A stretch of DNA of 43,353 nucleotides. Source: Gemmataceae bacterium. Lineage in GTDB: Bacteria > Planctomycetota > Planctomycetia > Gemmatales > Gemmataceae. Location: positions 1 to 43,353 of the forward strand of contig SIAJ01000044.1 in assembly GCA_009691845.1 (NCBI GenBank), read 5' to 3'. The position numbers and the translations under genes were made by a program. Shown in pieces: positions 16,319 through 24,275 of the stretch; positions within the stretch are counted from its first letter, which is position 1, and each line of letters starts with the position of its first letter. A model generated the notes under the pieces. The model saw only the letters and a program-made list of their open reading frames with translations. It did no database searches and was not told where the DNA came from.

Positions 16319-18129
16319 TATTTCATCTCCTCAATGATCTGTTTCAAATCGGCCTTGAGTTCGGGAAGAGGTTCGCGGCGAAGTTGCATTTCGCCGTTAG
16401 GCCCCTTCTTCAGCACCGTGTTCACTTTCCCGAATTCCGCACTCTTATCGGGATAATCCTCCCGGAAGTGTGCCCCTCGGCTTTCCTTGCGATCGATCGC
16501 GGCCAGCGTGACGGCCTCGGAGACGATCATCAGATTGTGCAGGTCGAGGGCGGTATGCCAGCCTGGGTTGTACTCGCGATTGCCGACGACGCCGACCTTC
16601 GCGGAGCGTTCCTTGAGCGTCTTGAGCACCTCAAGTGCCCGCTCCATTTCATCCTGCCGTCGCACGATACCGACAAGATCCTGCATGTCTTTCTGAAGTT
16701 GATACTGCACCTGATAGGGGCCTGCCCCGCCAACGCGGTCGAATGGAGCGAGTGCTCGTGCTGCTGCCGCATCCACATCGGCCTGGTTGATCTTGCCGCC
16801 GCCGTGTTCCTTCGCGAACTCGGCGGCACAACGACCTGCCCGGCGACCGAAGACGAGCAAGTCCGAAAGGGAGTTTCCGCCTAGGCGATTCGCTCCGTGC
16901 AAACCGGCCGCGACCTCGCCGGCCGCGAATAGGCCCGGCACGTTGGACATCTGCGTGTCGCCGTTCACACGCACGCCACCCATCACATAGTGCGTGGTTG
17001 GCCCAACTTCCATCGGCTCCGAGGTAATGTCAATATCCGCCAACTGCTTGAACTGGTGGTACATGCTCGGCAGTTTCTTCTTGATGTGCTCCTGAGCATT
17101 CGCGATGCGTTCCTTGATCCAGGAAATGTCCAGGTAGACGCCGCCGTGCGGACCGCCGCGGCCATCGCGAACTTCACGCATGATGCATCGAGCCACGTGA
17201 TCGCGCGTCAGCAATTCCGGTGGACGACGGGCTTCTTTGTCGCCTTGCGTGTAGCGCCAGCCCTCTTCTTCGTTATCTGCGGTCGAGGCCTTGTAATTCG
17301 CGGGAATGTCATCGAACATGAAGCGTTTGCCGAGACTGTTCCGCAGCACGCCCCCTTCGCCGCGAACGCCTTCCGTTACGAGAATTCCTCGCACGCTTGG
17401 TGGCCAAACCATCCCCGTGGGATGGAACTGGACGAACTCCATGTCCATCAACTCTGCACCCGCATCGTAGGCGAGCGCCTGGCCATCGCCCGTGTATTCC
17501 CAGCTATTGCTGGTGATTGAATACGCCCGGCCGATCCCCCCGGTTGCGATCACGATCGCCTTCGCCGAGAAGAGCAGAAATCGGCCTTTCTCACGCTCAT
17601 AGCCGAAGGCACCAACCACACGATCGCCATCCTTCAGCAGCGAGAAGATGGCACACTCCATGTGAACCGCGACGCCCCGATGGATGCCGGCATCTTGCAA
17701 TGTGCGAATCATCTCCAGGCCGGTGCGATCGCCGACGTGTGCGAGGCGAGGATATTTGTGCCCGCCGAAGTTTCGCTGCAAAATGCGGCCATCGGCAGTG
17801 CGATCGAACAGAGCTCCCCAGCCCTCCAGTTCACGAACGCACTCGGGAGCTTCCTGAGCGTGCAACTCGGCCATGCGTGGATTGTTCAGATACTGTCCGC
17901 CGCGCATGGTATCAGCAAAGTGGACCTTCCAGTTGTCGCGATCATCGACGTTGGCCATGGCTGCGGCGATGCCGCCCTCGGCCATGACGGTATGGGCTTT
18001 CCCCAGTAGCGACTTGCAAACGATGCCACAGGTGACACCATTGGCCGAGGCCTCGATGGCCGCCCGCAACCCCGCTCCTCCGGCTCCGATGACCAACACG
18101 TCGTAATGGATATGTTCGAGCTGCGGCAT
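16318..18129 (-). CDS. sdhA: Succinate dehydrogenase flavoprotein subunit
   Basis: 603 residues from ATG 18129, which overlaps the sdhC stop by one base (TAATG). A frame open to 18870 is rejected because it would run through sdhC out of frame. Residues about 10-30 (DVLVIGAGGAGLRAAIEA) bind FAD; the His of SLLGKAHTVMAEGGIAAAM is the covalent FAD attachment site. FVQFHPTGMVWP and VTEGVRGEGGVLRN carry active-site His and Arg. HYVMGGVRVN and GLHGANRLGGNSLSDLLVFG complete the flavin and capping domain signature. It oxidises succinate to fumarate, or the reverse. The sequence resembles the type that pairs with a single five-helix cytochrome b subunit, which fits its neighbour. Confidence 0.96.
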   Translation of the reverse strand: MPQLEHIHYDVLVIGAGGAGLRAAIEASANGVTCGIVCKSLLGKAHTVMAEGGIAAAMANVDDRDNWKVHFADTMRGGQYLNNPRMAELHAQEAPECVRELEGWGALFDRTADGRILQRNFGGHKYPRLAHVGDRTGLEMIRTLQDAGIHRGVAVHMECAIFSLLKDGDRVVGAFGYEREKGRFLLFSAKAIVIATGGIGRAYSITSNSWEYTGDGQALAYDAGAELMDMEFVQFHPTGMVWPPSVRGILVTEGVRGEGGVLRNSLGKRFMFDDIPANYKASTADNEEEGWRYTQGDKEARRPPELLTRDHVARCIMREVRDGRGGPHGGVYLDISWIKERIANAQEHIKKKLPSMYHQFKQLADIDITSEPMEVGPTTHYVMGGVRVNGDTQMSNVPGLFAAGEVAAGLHGANRLGGNSLSDLLVFGRRAGRCAAEFAKEHGGGKINQADVDAAAARALAPFDRVGGAGPYQVQYQLQKDMQDLVGIVRRQDEMERALEVLKTLKERSAKVGVVGNREYNPGWHTALDLHNLMIVSEAVTLAAIDRKESRGAHFREDYPDKSAEFGKVNTVLKKGPNGEMQLRREPLPELKADLKQIIEEMK

Positions 18130-18929
18130 TACACCAGCCTCCAATCCGTCCAAATTCCCATGGAACACAGTCGGACATACACATCGGTGAAGCCAACCCA
18201 GAACAAGCTCATCCACGCCCAAAGCATGTGCTTGCGATTCAAGCAACTCGAGCAGTTGTAGGCCTTCTGCAACAGCGGGGCCTTGGACACTTCGTCCATG
18301 CAGCCGCCCACGAGATGTCGGAACGAGTGGCAACCCAGCGTGTAGCCGCCAAGCAGAATCACATTGATGACCAGCACGAACGAGCCGATGCCGATGCCGA
18401 ACGAGCCCTTGCCGCTCGCGGGGTCCGGGAACCAGAAGCCCTTGACCGCATCGAGAGCCAACAGCACGATGAACATCAACGCGATATACATGAAATAGCG
18501 ATGCACGTTCTGCAAGATGAGCGGAAGTTTCTGTTCGCCTCGATAGCCCTTGCGTGGCTCGCCGACGGCGCAGGAAGGCGGGTCCATCCAGAACGACTTG
18601 TAGTACGCTCCGCGATAGTAGTAGCACGTGAACCGAAAACCTGCCGGCGCCCACAGAATCAGGAGGGCGGGTGAAAACGGAATCAAATCCGGCCACCAGG
18701 TCGGCTTGGGCCCAAACCACGCATGCTGTGAATCGCCGAACAATTCCGGCGAATAGAACGGCGAGAGGTACGGTCCGGAGTAGTAGTGTGCCCCCTGGAA
18801 CGCGGCCCAGGTCGAGTAGACGACGAAAGCACTCAGGCCGACGAAGGTGAGGAGAGTGTAAATCCACCAAGCGTCGGGCCGATTGGTCTGGCCGAACGAT
18901 CGAACTGGCAACGGCACGCGGGCCTGCAT
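18129..18929 (-). CDS. sdhC: Succinate dehydrogenase membrane anchor, single cytochrome b subunit
   Basis: 266 residues with five hydrophobic helices at about 22-45, 82-105, 142-166, 177-205 and 234-258. This fits the one-subunit, five-helix cytochrome b type and not the split SdhC/SdhD pair. Candidate heme-ligand histidines are VHRYFMY (about 143) and GCHSFRHLVGG (about 200 and 204). A Cys-rich stretch (NCSSCLNRKH) precedes the last helix, which is unusual for the subunit. The polar insertion between helices 1 and 2 is long. ATG 18929 follows a strong GAGGAGGG, six bases upstream. It is first in the operon, so the promoter should lie in about 18935-19000. Confidence 0.85.
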   Translation of the reverse strand: MQARVPLPVRSFGQTNRPDAWWIYTLLTFVGLSAFVVYSTWAAFQGAHYYSGPYLSPFYSPELFGDSQHAWFGPKPTWWPDLIPFSPALLILWAPAGFRFTCYYYRGAYYKSFWMDPPSCAVGEPRKGYRGEQKLPLILQNVHRYFMYIALMFIVLLALDAVKGFWFPDPASGKGSFGIGIGSFVLVINVILLGGYTLGCHSFRHLVGGCMDEVSKAPLLQKAYNCSSCLNRKHMLWAWMSLFWVGFTDVYVRLCSMGIWTDWRLV

Positions 18930-19128
18930 GGGGCCCTCCTCGGGGAAAGACTAGCGTAAGGATAGTGTGCGTAGCAGAGCGTAGCTGTCAAGAAGGAAAG
19001 CGAAGAATCGGCATGGCGGCAGGCCCACGCGGGCTGTCTGCTGGACAACCCATACTCGTTTCCGCAACCGGCCGGCATGCAGCAAAAGGTACAATGTTGA
19101 TTATTCCAAGTGAAACACGTTTCCTGCG

Positions 19129-19347
19129 TTGCAGAAGCACACTACAGGAAGCAAAATCGTTACACTTTTGGGCCACGAAACAGTCCCGCAAGTGCGGCAG
19201 TACTCGATCGGTGCACTCGGAAAGATCGGCGATGAACCTTCTACCGAAAAACTCGACCAGTTTTGCAATGAGACTGCGGAAAAAAGCTACAACTTGGTCG
19301 CCGCTCGCGAAGCACTTGTGCGCATGCATGCAAATTTAGGGAAGTGA
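19129..19347 (+). pseudogene. HEAT-repeat-like coding fragment
   Basis: A 72-residue open frame from a TTG without ribosome site. It reads KIVTLLGHETVPQVRQYSIG, ALGKIGDEPSTEKLDQFCNE and ends ALVRMHANLGK. The pattern V-x-x-LL-x-H-x-x-x-x-VR-x-x-(A/S)(I/L)-x-ALG-x-IGD is the typical PBS-lyase/HEAT repeat helix pair. About two repeats are present, too few for a stable protein, and the frame simply begins after upstream stop codons. It is probably the tail of a lost HEAT-repeat gene; a short expressed protein is less likely. Confidence 0.4.
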
Positions 19348-19617
19348 TTTTGTGCAATGTCGAGCGTTGCGAGTTGGAGCATCACCAAAGTCGTCGCCAC
19401 GCTGTGTGTGCTGACCTCTCTCATGAGAATCGCTCTTGAGATAATTCGAGAGATCGAGGGCCTTCGCCTCGCAAACGTAAGCTGGCACGAGGAATATGCT
19501 CGATTCACCGCAGTTGGCCTGCTCCACCGTTCGCGGGACGGTAGGGAGACGCCCGTCTGCTGCTATTAAAACCCGCCTTGCCTAATCTGGGCAATCTGGT
19601 TACGGTCCGCGTTGGCC

Positions 19618-19624
19618 AGGAGGT
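19618..19624 (+). promoter_or_regulatory. Ribosome binding site deciding the start at 19636
   Basis: AGGAGGT lies 11 bases before ATG 19636. It sits inside the longer frame that begins at TTG 19612, which argues for the internal ATG as the true start of the membrane protein. Confidence 0.75.
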
Positions 19625-19635
19625 GCCGAGAACGC

Positions 19636-21501
19636 ATGGACGTTACCGCGGATATCGGCTTCCGTCGTTCGCCTTTCTGGGCGATAGCCCTGATCGCGCT
19701 GGTGTTCGGCCAGGGCTGGGTTACGCTCAAGCTTTTCGGACCCGGGTTGCCCATTGATCGCTTGACCAGCGATGAGATGGTGTTCGACGGCAAGCACCCA
19801 CTGCATGCGTATCACGGACTGCTGGCCAATCGGGTCTGGCACGAGCGCCAGGCCACGACCTGTTACGATCCTGCCTTCCAGGCTGGATATCTGAAAACGC
19901 CGATTTTTGATGCGGGTAGTCGCCCCGCCGAACTTTTTTATCTGCTCGGCGGGCCGACGGCTGGTTCCTACAAGATTGGACTCGCGATCTGTTGCTTGCT
20001 GGCCCCGCTAGCGTTCGCATTGGCAGCCCGCGGTATTGGGCTCGGGGCATCCGGGGCCTGTTTCGCTGCTGTCATCGGTGTGGCTCTCTGGTGGTCGCCT
20101 GCGTGTCGAGCCTTGCTCGAAGCCGGGGATATTGACTTGTTAGCGGGCGGGCTGTTCGTGCCGGTCTACCTTGCCTGGCTTGGCCGTTATTGGCGATCGC
20201 CTGGTCCGACCGAGTTTTTCGTACTGGCGGGCAGTTCGGCCATCGCGTGGTACATGCACCCGCTCTTAATGGTCGGAGCATTGCCGGTTGCGTTGCTCTT
20301 TCATCTGTGGGCCTTTCGAGCCGTGCGTTTTGCCTGGCACCTGGGTTTGTTCTTCGCGAATCTTGCCGGTCTCGCGGTGAACTCATTTTGGATTTGGGAT
20401 TGGGGCTGCCACGTTCGGATGTACGTCCCTTACGGTGGTGAAGAAGCCCCGCATACGCTTTGGCCGGCCGCGATGGCGGAATGGCAAGCGTTCTTGCCGA
20501 ACGATCCGATCGATTTGGCTGTCGCAATTCTCGGGCTGATCGGCCTGCTCTGCATGGCTCGAAAGAATTCGGTCGGTGCCGTGCTTCTTGCTGTGGGCAC
20601 GATGTTGTTCGTCGTCGCCGGCGGGGCAGGGCAGTTGTGGCCGGCGATTGCGGAAGTCGGCGCTCAGAAGACACTCAGCATTGGCATCTGGTGTTGTGCG
20701 ATTCCTGCGGCATATGCCCTGACATCGATTGCGGGAAGTCTGGGTTCCTCGGCTGGCTTTCGAGCATTGGGTCTCGTCTGGATTGTAATTGGTATCGGCG
20801 GCCTGTGTTACGGCCTCGATCTATCCAAGCGATTTGAGATTGCTCCGCTGGAGATCGGTCTCGGCAGCGAACGCGAGGAAACGATTCGAGCGATTCGCAC
20901 CGGCACTTCGCCCGATGGCCGCATTTTGTGGGAGGACCGTTCGGATGGCAGTCGAGCCTCGGGCTGGTCCGCGATGCTACCGGAATTGACACAGCGTGCG
21001 TATTTAGGGGGACTGTCGCCCGAGATCGCCATCGACCATATGCACGCCCGACTCGCCGACGGTAAACTCCTGGGTCGAGCCGTGGCAGATTGGACGGACG
21101 ACGAACTCGCTCGATTCTTCGCCCGTTACAACGTCACTCGCGTGATCTGCCGCACGCCCGAATCCGAGGCCCGATTTCGGCGGCTAAAAGGTGCGAGTTC
21201 GATTGCCGGCTTCCCAAAGGGATCGGGCACGATGTTCGCAATCGATCGTAGGCCCGACTTTGTTCTCAAGGGAAAAGCAAGCGTCACGCAGATGGACTGG
21301 AAACGAGTCGCCCTCTCGGAGTTGGTGCCAGACGAAAATGGCTCGGTCGTGCTGAGTCTGCATCATCATGCCAACTGGGACGTGACACCGGGATACATCG
21401 AGATCGAAAAAGACGTCGATGCCTCCGACCCGATCCCGATGATTCGCTTGCGATTGACGGGCCCGGCGGATCGAGTCACGTTGACCTGGAAGGGGCATTA
21501 G
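19636..21501 (+). CDS. Polytopic membrane protein, GT-C-like
   Basis: 621 residues from ATG 19636. Residue 10-30 region is helix 1 (FWAIALIALVFGQGWVTLKLF); about ten further hydrophobic helices follow up to about residue 400, and the last 220 residues are soluble. After helix 1 comes a large loop with TSDEMVFDGKHPLHAYHGLL and ATTCYDPAFQAGYLKTPIFD, then SRPAELFYLLGGPTAG. A charged loop after the first helix of a multi-helix protein is the arrangement of GT-C glycosyltransferases using lipid-phosphate sugars, but no definite DE or catalytic pair can be fixed. The soluble tail includes a domain with TRVICRTPESEARF. I recognise it only as a planctomycete-type hypothetical membrane protein. The convergent gene argS follows beyond two hairpins. 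Confidence 0.7.
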   Translation: MDVTADIGFRRSPFWAIALIALVFGQGWVTLKLFGPGLPIDRLTSDEMVFDGKHPLHAYHGLLANRVWHERQATTCYDPAFQAGYLKTPIFDAGSRPAELFYLLGGPTAGSYKIGLAICCLLAPLAFALAARGIGLGASGACFAAVIGVALWWSPACRALLEAGDIDLLAGGLFVPVYLAWLGRYWRSPGPTEFFVLAGSSAIAWYMHPLLMVGALPVALLFHLWAFRAVRFAWHLGLFFANLAGLAVNSFWIWDWGCHVRMYVPYGGEEAPHTLWPAAMAEWQAFLPNDPIDLAVAILGLIGLLCMARKNSVGAVLLAVGTMLFVVAGGAGQLWPAIAEVGAQKTLSIGIWCCAIPAAYALTSIAGSLGSSAGFRALGLVWIVIGIGGLCYGLDLSKRFEIAPLEIGLGSEREETIRAIRTGTSPDGRILWEDRSDGSRASGWSAMLPELTQRAYLGGLSPEIAIDHMHARLADGKLLGRAVADWTDDELARFFARYNVTRVICRTPESEARFRRLKGASSIAGFPKGSGTMFAIDRRPDFVLKGKASVTQMDWKRVALSELVPDENGSVVLSLHHHANWDVTPGYIEIEKDVDASDPIPMIRLRLTGPADRVTLTWKGH

Positions 21502-21513
21502 AGCTTTGGGTAG

Positions 21514-21557
21514 CCGCGTTCTTAAGAACGCGGGGGACACGCACTCTCACGAGTGCG
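21514..21557. terminator. Two adjacent hairpins between convergent genes
   Basis: A perfect 20-base palindrome at 21514-21533 (CCGCGTTCTTAAGAACGCGG) is followed at 21540-21557 by a second stem, CGCACTC with loop TCAC and GAGTGCG. Neither has a U tract in either direction. Their position, 13 bases after one stop and 11 before the other, suggests bidirectional termination or mRNA end protection. Confidence 0.5.
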
Positions 21558-21567
21558 GCTGCATTTC

Positions 21568-23421
21568 TCACATCCGCTCCACGGTGCGGATGCCCAGCAA
21601 ATCCAAAGCCTGCTTCATCACGCGGCCTCCAAGATCGACCAGCAACAGCCGGCTCTCTTTCAGTTCCGGCGATTCAGCCGTTAATACCGGGCAGTTCTCG
21701 TAGAAGACGCTCAGCGATTTCGCCAGGTCCCACAGGTAAGCCGTGATGTAATGCGGCATGTACTCTGCGGCCGCTGAAAGCAGGGCTTCCTCGAAGCGCA
21801 GCAGTTGAAGGCACAGTGTCCGTTCCGCGGGATGCACAATCATGACTGCCGGGGGAGAGGAGCGAAATCGCGCGTCGTCGATCTGCCCCTTGCGAAAGAT
21901 CGCTCGGCATCGAGCATAAGCATACTGCATGTACGTGGCCGTGTTGCCTTCCGTGGCGAGCATCTTCTCCGGATCGTACTTGTAATCACTATTTCGATTT
22001 TGGCTAAGATCCGCGTATTTTACGGCCCCGGAGCCGATGGCTTCGGCGATGTCTTGAATGACCGCATCGGACAGTTCCGGAACATCGTGCCCGAATTCCT
22101 TGCGTTGAGCGTAACTCTCGCGGTAGCTCCTTAGGCCAAGTTCCACGGCATCGTCGAGGAGAGGAAGCAACTCGGACGCGTTCCCTTCCCGTGTTTTGAG
22201 TGGTTTTCCTTCCCGGCTTAGCATGGCCCCGAAGCTAACGTGTTCGAGTGCGACGTCCGAGCAGCCCCAACGTCGTGCTTGCGCGAAGAACGTTCGGAAA
22301 TGCAAAGCCTGGCGAAAATCGACGACGTACACCATCGCGTCCGGTTGGAAGGCCTCAATGCGATACTTGATCGTTGCCAAATCGCTGGTCGTGTACGTGA
22401 ACGCTCCATCTTTCTTGCGAATGAGTGCGGGCGGCTCTTCCTTCTTGCGTTCCTCCTCTGTTTTGGGAACGTTCCCCTTCACGTTCGGAACCACGATGGC
22501 CCCTTCGCTCTCGAACGCGATTCCCTTGGCCAGCATGTCTGCCACGACGCCGGGAAGCATCGGGTTGTAGAAGCTCTCGCCGTGTTCGTGGTCGAACGGC
22601 AGGATACCCAGCTTGTGATAGACCTGGTGCAATGCCTCCAGGCAATGGGGCATGAACTCCTGCCAGAGTGCTACGTTGTCCGGATCGCCCGCGTGTAGCT
22701 TGGCCGTCTCACGCTGGCATTGCACGACTGTCGGCGTCTGCAAATCCTCGATGTCATCGGGAAACACACGCTTGGCGATGGCCAGGTCTTCGGCTTCCTT
22801 CGCGATCAAGTGCCGAATCTCGACGTACACGCGTGCCAATTCCCGCAGCGGGTCTTTGGCATATGCTTCCTGCACGAGAAAGTTTCGGTAGCCGTGAATA
22901 AGCATGCCGAATTGGGTACCCCAGTCGCCGAGGTGATTGTCCGAGATGACCGAATGCCCCAGGTATCGCAGCAATCGCGTCAGTGCATCTCCGATGATGG
23001 TGCTGCGGATGTGCCCCACGTGCAACGGCTTGGCCACGTTCGGGCTGCTGTAATCGATGACGAATTTCTTGGGCTGAGCGAGCGGGGTGATTCCCAGGCG
23101 TGAATCGGCCGCCATCGATCGAACTTGTTGGGCGAGCCAGTCGCTTTGCAGTTTCAGATTGATGAAGCCAGGGCCCGCAACCTGGGGTAGCTCAAGCAGG
23201 TCATTCTCCGGCAACTTTGCGATGATCTCTGCTGCAACGTCGGGCGGCTTCTTTTTCAGTTCTTTCGCCAGAGGCATTGCGAAGTTTGCCTGATAGTCTC
23301 CGTGCTCCGGATTCTGCGAGACGCGGATCATGCCAAGATAGTCAGGCACCTTGGCCGCATTGGTGGCCAGCTGAGTTAGGATTGGCTCGAATAGAGTTCG
23401 TAGATGGGGGAGGGGGTTCAT
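21568..23421 (-). CDS. argS: Arginyl-tRNA synthetase
   Basis: 617-residue class I synthetase that charges tRNA-Arg with arginine in the cytosol. The N-terminal Add-1 domain (about 1-110) recognises the tRNA D-loop. The HIGH motif is in SSPNVAKPLHVGHIRSTIIG (about residues 128-147). The KMSKS equivalent is MLSREGKPLKTREGN (about 400-414), where, as in many ArgRS, the second lysine is replaced. The C-terminal DALR helical domain (about 490-617) binds the anticodon; the end GIRTVERM matches the usual conserved terminus. It lies 119 bases downstream of rsfS on the same strand, with a strong hairpin in between. No frameshift or missing residue was noticed. Confidence 0.96.
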   Translation of the reverse strand: MNPLPHLRTLFEPILTQLATNAAKVPDYLGMIRVSQNPEHGDYQANFAMPLAKELKKKPPDVAAEIIAKLPENDLLELPQVAGPGFINLKLQSDWLAQQVRSMAADSRLGITPLAQPKKFVIDYSSPNVAKPLHVGHIRSTIIGDALTRLLRYLGHSVISDNHLGDWGTQFGMLIHGYRNFLVQEAYAKDPLRELARVYVEIRHLIAKEAEDLAIAKRVFPDDIEDLQTPTVVQCQRETAKLHAGDPDNVALWQEFMPHCLEALHQVYHKLGILPFDHEHGESFYNPMLPGVVADMLAKGIAFESEGAIVVPNVKGNVPKTEEERKKEEPPALIRKKDGAFTYTTSDLATIKYRIEAFQPDAMVYVVDFRQALHFRTFFAQARRWGCSDVALEHVSFGAMLSREGKPLKTREGNASELLPLLDDAVELGLRSYRESYAQRKEFGHDVPELSDAVIQDIAEAIGSGAVKYADLSQNRNSDYKYDPEKMLATEGNTATYMQYAYARCRAIFRKGQIDDARFRSSPPAVMIVHPAERTLCLQLLRFEEALLSAAAEYMPHYITAYLWDLAKSLSVFYENCPVLTAESPELKESRLLLVDLGGRVMKQALDLLGIRTVERM

Positions 23422-23475
23422 TGGGTGAGTTTGGGGAAAAAGCGAATGAAAGCCAGCCGAGTCGGCTGAGTAAAG

Positions 23476-23521
23476 GGAATGGATTGTGAGGAGGAAGCAC
23501 TTCCTACTCGCAATCCATTCC
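23476..23521 (-). repeat. 46-base hairpin in the rsfS-argS intergenic space
   Basis: Outer stem GGAATGGATTG (23476-23486) pairs perfectly with CAATCCATTCC (23511-23521). After a short imperfect stretch an inner stem AGGAAG (23492-23497) pairs with CTTCCT around loop CA. Transcribed on the minus strand it would lie about 55 bases before the argS start. It may be an mRNA leader structure, a processing site or an attenuator, or a copy of an interspersed palindrome; nothing here distinguishes these. Confidence 0.55.
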
Positions 23522-23540
23522 GTGATCGTCCGCGGTCAGG

Positions 23541-23927
23541 TTACTGGGCTTCCCAATCAATCCGCGGGGCATCGGCCCACAGGTCTTCGAGCGAGTAGTA
23601 AGCCCTTGTCACCGGGTCGAACACGTGGACGAGCACGTCGCCGTAATCCTGTACCACCCATTTGCTGGCCTGGTAGCCTTCGATGCCCTGGCGACTGTCG
23701 CCGAGATTACGCATGGCATCGTCGACTTCCTCTGCCAGCGTGTGGATCTGCCGGCGGCTGGCGCCAGTGCATACGACGAAATAATCGTAGAGGGGATGAA
23801 GTCCGTGCATGTCGAGAACGACAACGTCGCGGGCTTTATGATCGCGTGCCGTCCGGGCGCAAATGGCAGCCCGGTCGATCGCGCTAGGAAGACGAGTTTT
23901 CGGAGCAGAATGCGTCGCGGTGATCAA
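23541..23927 (-). CDS. rsfS: Ribosome silencing factor (RsfS/Iojap family)
   Basis: 128 residues from TTG 23927. Members bind uL14 and block joining of the ribosomal subunits during starvation. The Iojap domain shows as DVVVLDMHGLHPLYDYFVVC, TGASRRQIHTLAEEVDDAMR, EGYQASKWVVQDYGDVLVHV and YYSLEDLWADAPRIDW, in the family order and at normal length. The frame extends to 24017, but the TTG at 23927 has GGAGGAGGT three bases upstream while the longer start has none, so I take TTG. A TTG start may hold expression low. In many bacteria the gene stands beside nadD; here it is followed by argS instead. Confidence 0.9.
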   Translation of the reverse strand: MITATHSAPKTRLPSAIDRAAICARTARDHKARDVVVLDMHGLHPLYDYFVVCTGASRRQIHTLAEEVDDAMRNLGDSRQGIEGYQASKWVVQDYGDVLVHVFDPVTRAYYSLEDLWADAPRIDWEAQ

Positions 23928-23930
23928 GTG

Positions 23931-23939
23931 ACCTCCTCC
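23931..23939 (-). promoter_or_regulatory. Strong Shine-Dalgarno deciding the rsfS TTG start
   Basis: The minus strand reads GGAGGAGGT, then CAC, then TTG (23927-23925). Spacing from the core GGAGG to TTG is about six bases, which supports the TTG over upstream codons in the same frame. Confidence 0.75.
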
Positions 23940-24028
23940 AGGCCTGCGAACAATGAAGAGGTCGGACGTTCTAGGCTCTCCAGACGCCGAGGCGTATGGG
24001 GGGTAGCCGTGGAACACCTCCTCTCGGT

Positions 24029-24232
24029 TTATCCGCGTGACCGTGCGACCGACACCGGCGTACGAACGGGAGTCCTCTTATTCATCATCGCCACGCCGGG
24101 CGGAAAGGTCAAGCGTGTTCCCCCGAAGATGTAGTCTTTGCGAAGGTTGGGGGCATGGACAACGAGTTCCTTCAACGGGTTCTCCCGAAAGGTGTTTTTC
24201 TTCCCGGCCCGCTTTCCTATCATCCGCAACAA
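24029..24232 (-). CDS. Possible small basic protein, uncertain
   Basis: A 67-codon frame in the divergent space between rsfS and the dehydrogenase. It would read MLRMIGKRAGKKNTFRENPL, KELVVHAPNLRKDYIFGGTR and LTFPPGVAMMNKRTPVRTPV, very basic at both ends. The middle looks like normal protein and third positions are mostly G or C, but no Shine-Dalgarno is visible and I recognise no family. It may equally be a chance frame in a promoter region. If real it would be the first gene of the rsfS-argS transcript. Confidence 0.3.
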   Translation of the reverse strand: MLRMIGKRAGKKNTFRENPLKELVVHAPNLRKDYIFGGTRLTFPPGVAMMNKRTPVRTPVSVARSRG

Positions 24233-24275
24233 GGATTTCTAACCCGCCAAACCTTCCCCCTCCCTTGAGAGTCCC

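Larger units (their letters stand above)
18930..19635. other. Long intergenic region between sdhC and the next gene
   Basis: About 700 bases without a convincing intact gene. The sdh promoter should be at the left end. A HEAT-like coding relic is listed separately at 19129-19347. The part from 19348 to 19611 has open frames on both strands of 60-75 codons, but none with a recognisable sequence or a good ribosome site. The Shine-Dalgarno of the next gene lies at 19618-19624. Confidence 0.5.

Noticed and set aside
16318..18870. 850-codon version of sdhA
   Set aside because: The extra N-terminus runs through sdhC in another frame. The family start at 18129, coupled as TAATG, is far better supported.
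20072..20674. 200-codon Arg/Ser-rich minus-strand frame
   Set aside because: Antisense of the polytopic membrane protein; low-complexity composition typical of shadows.
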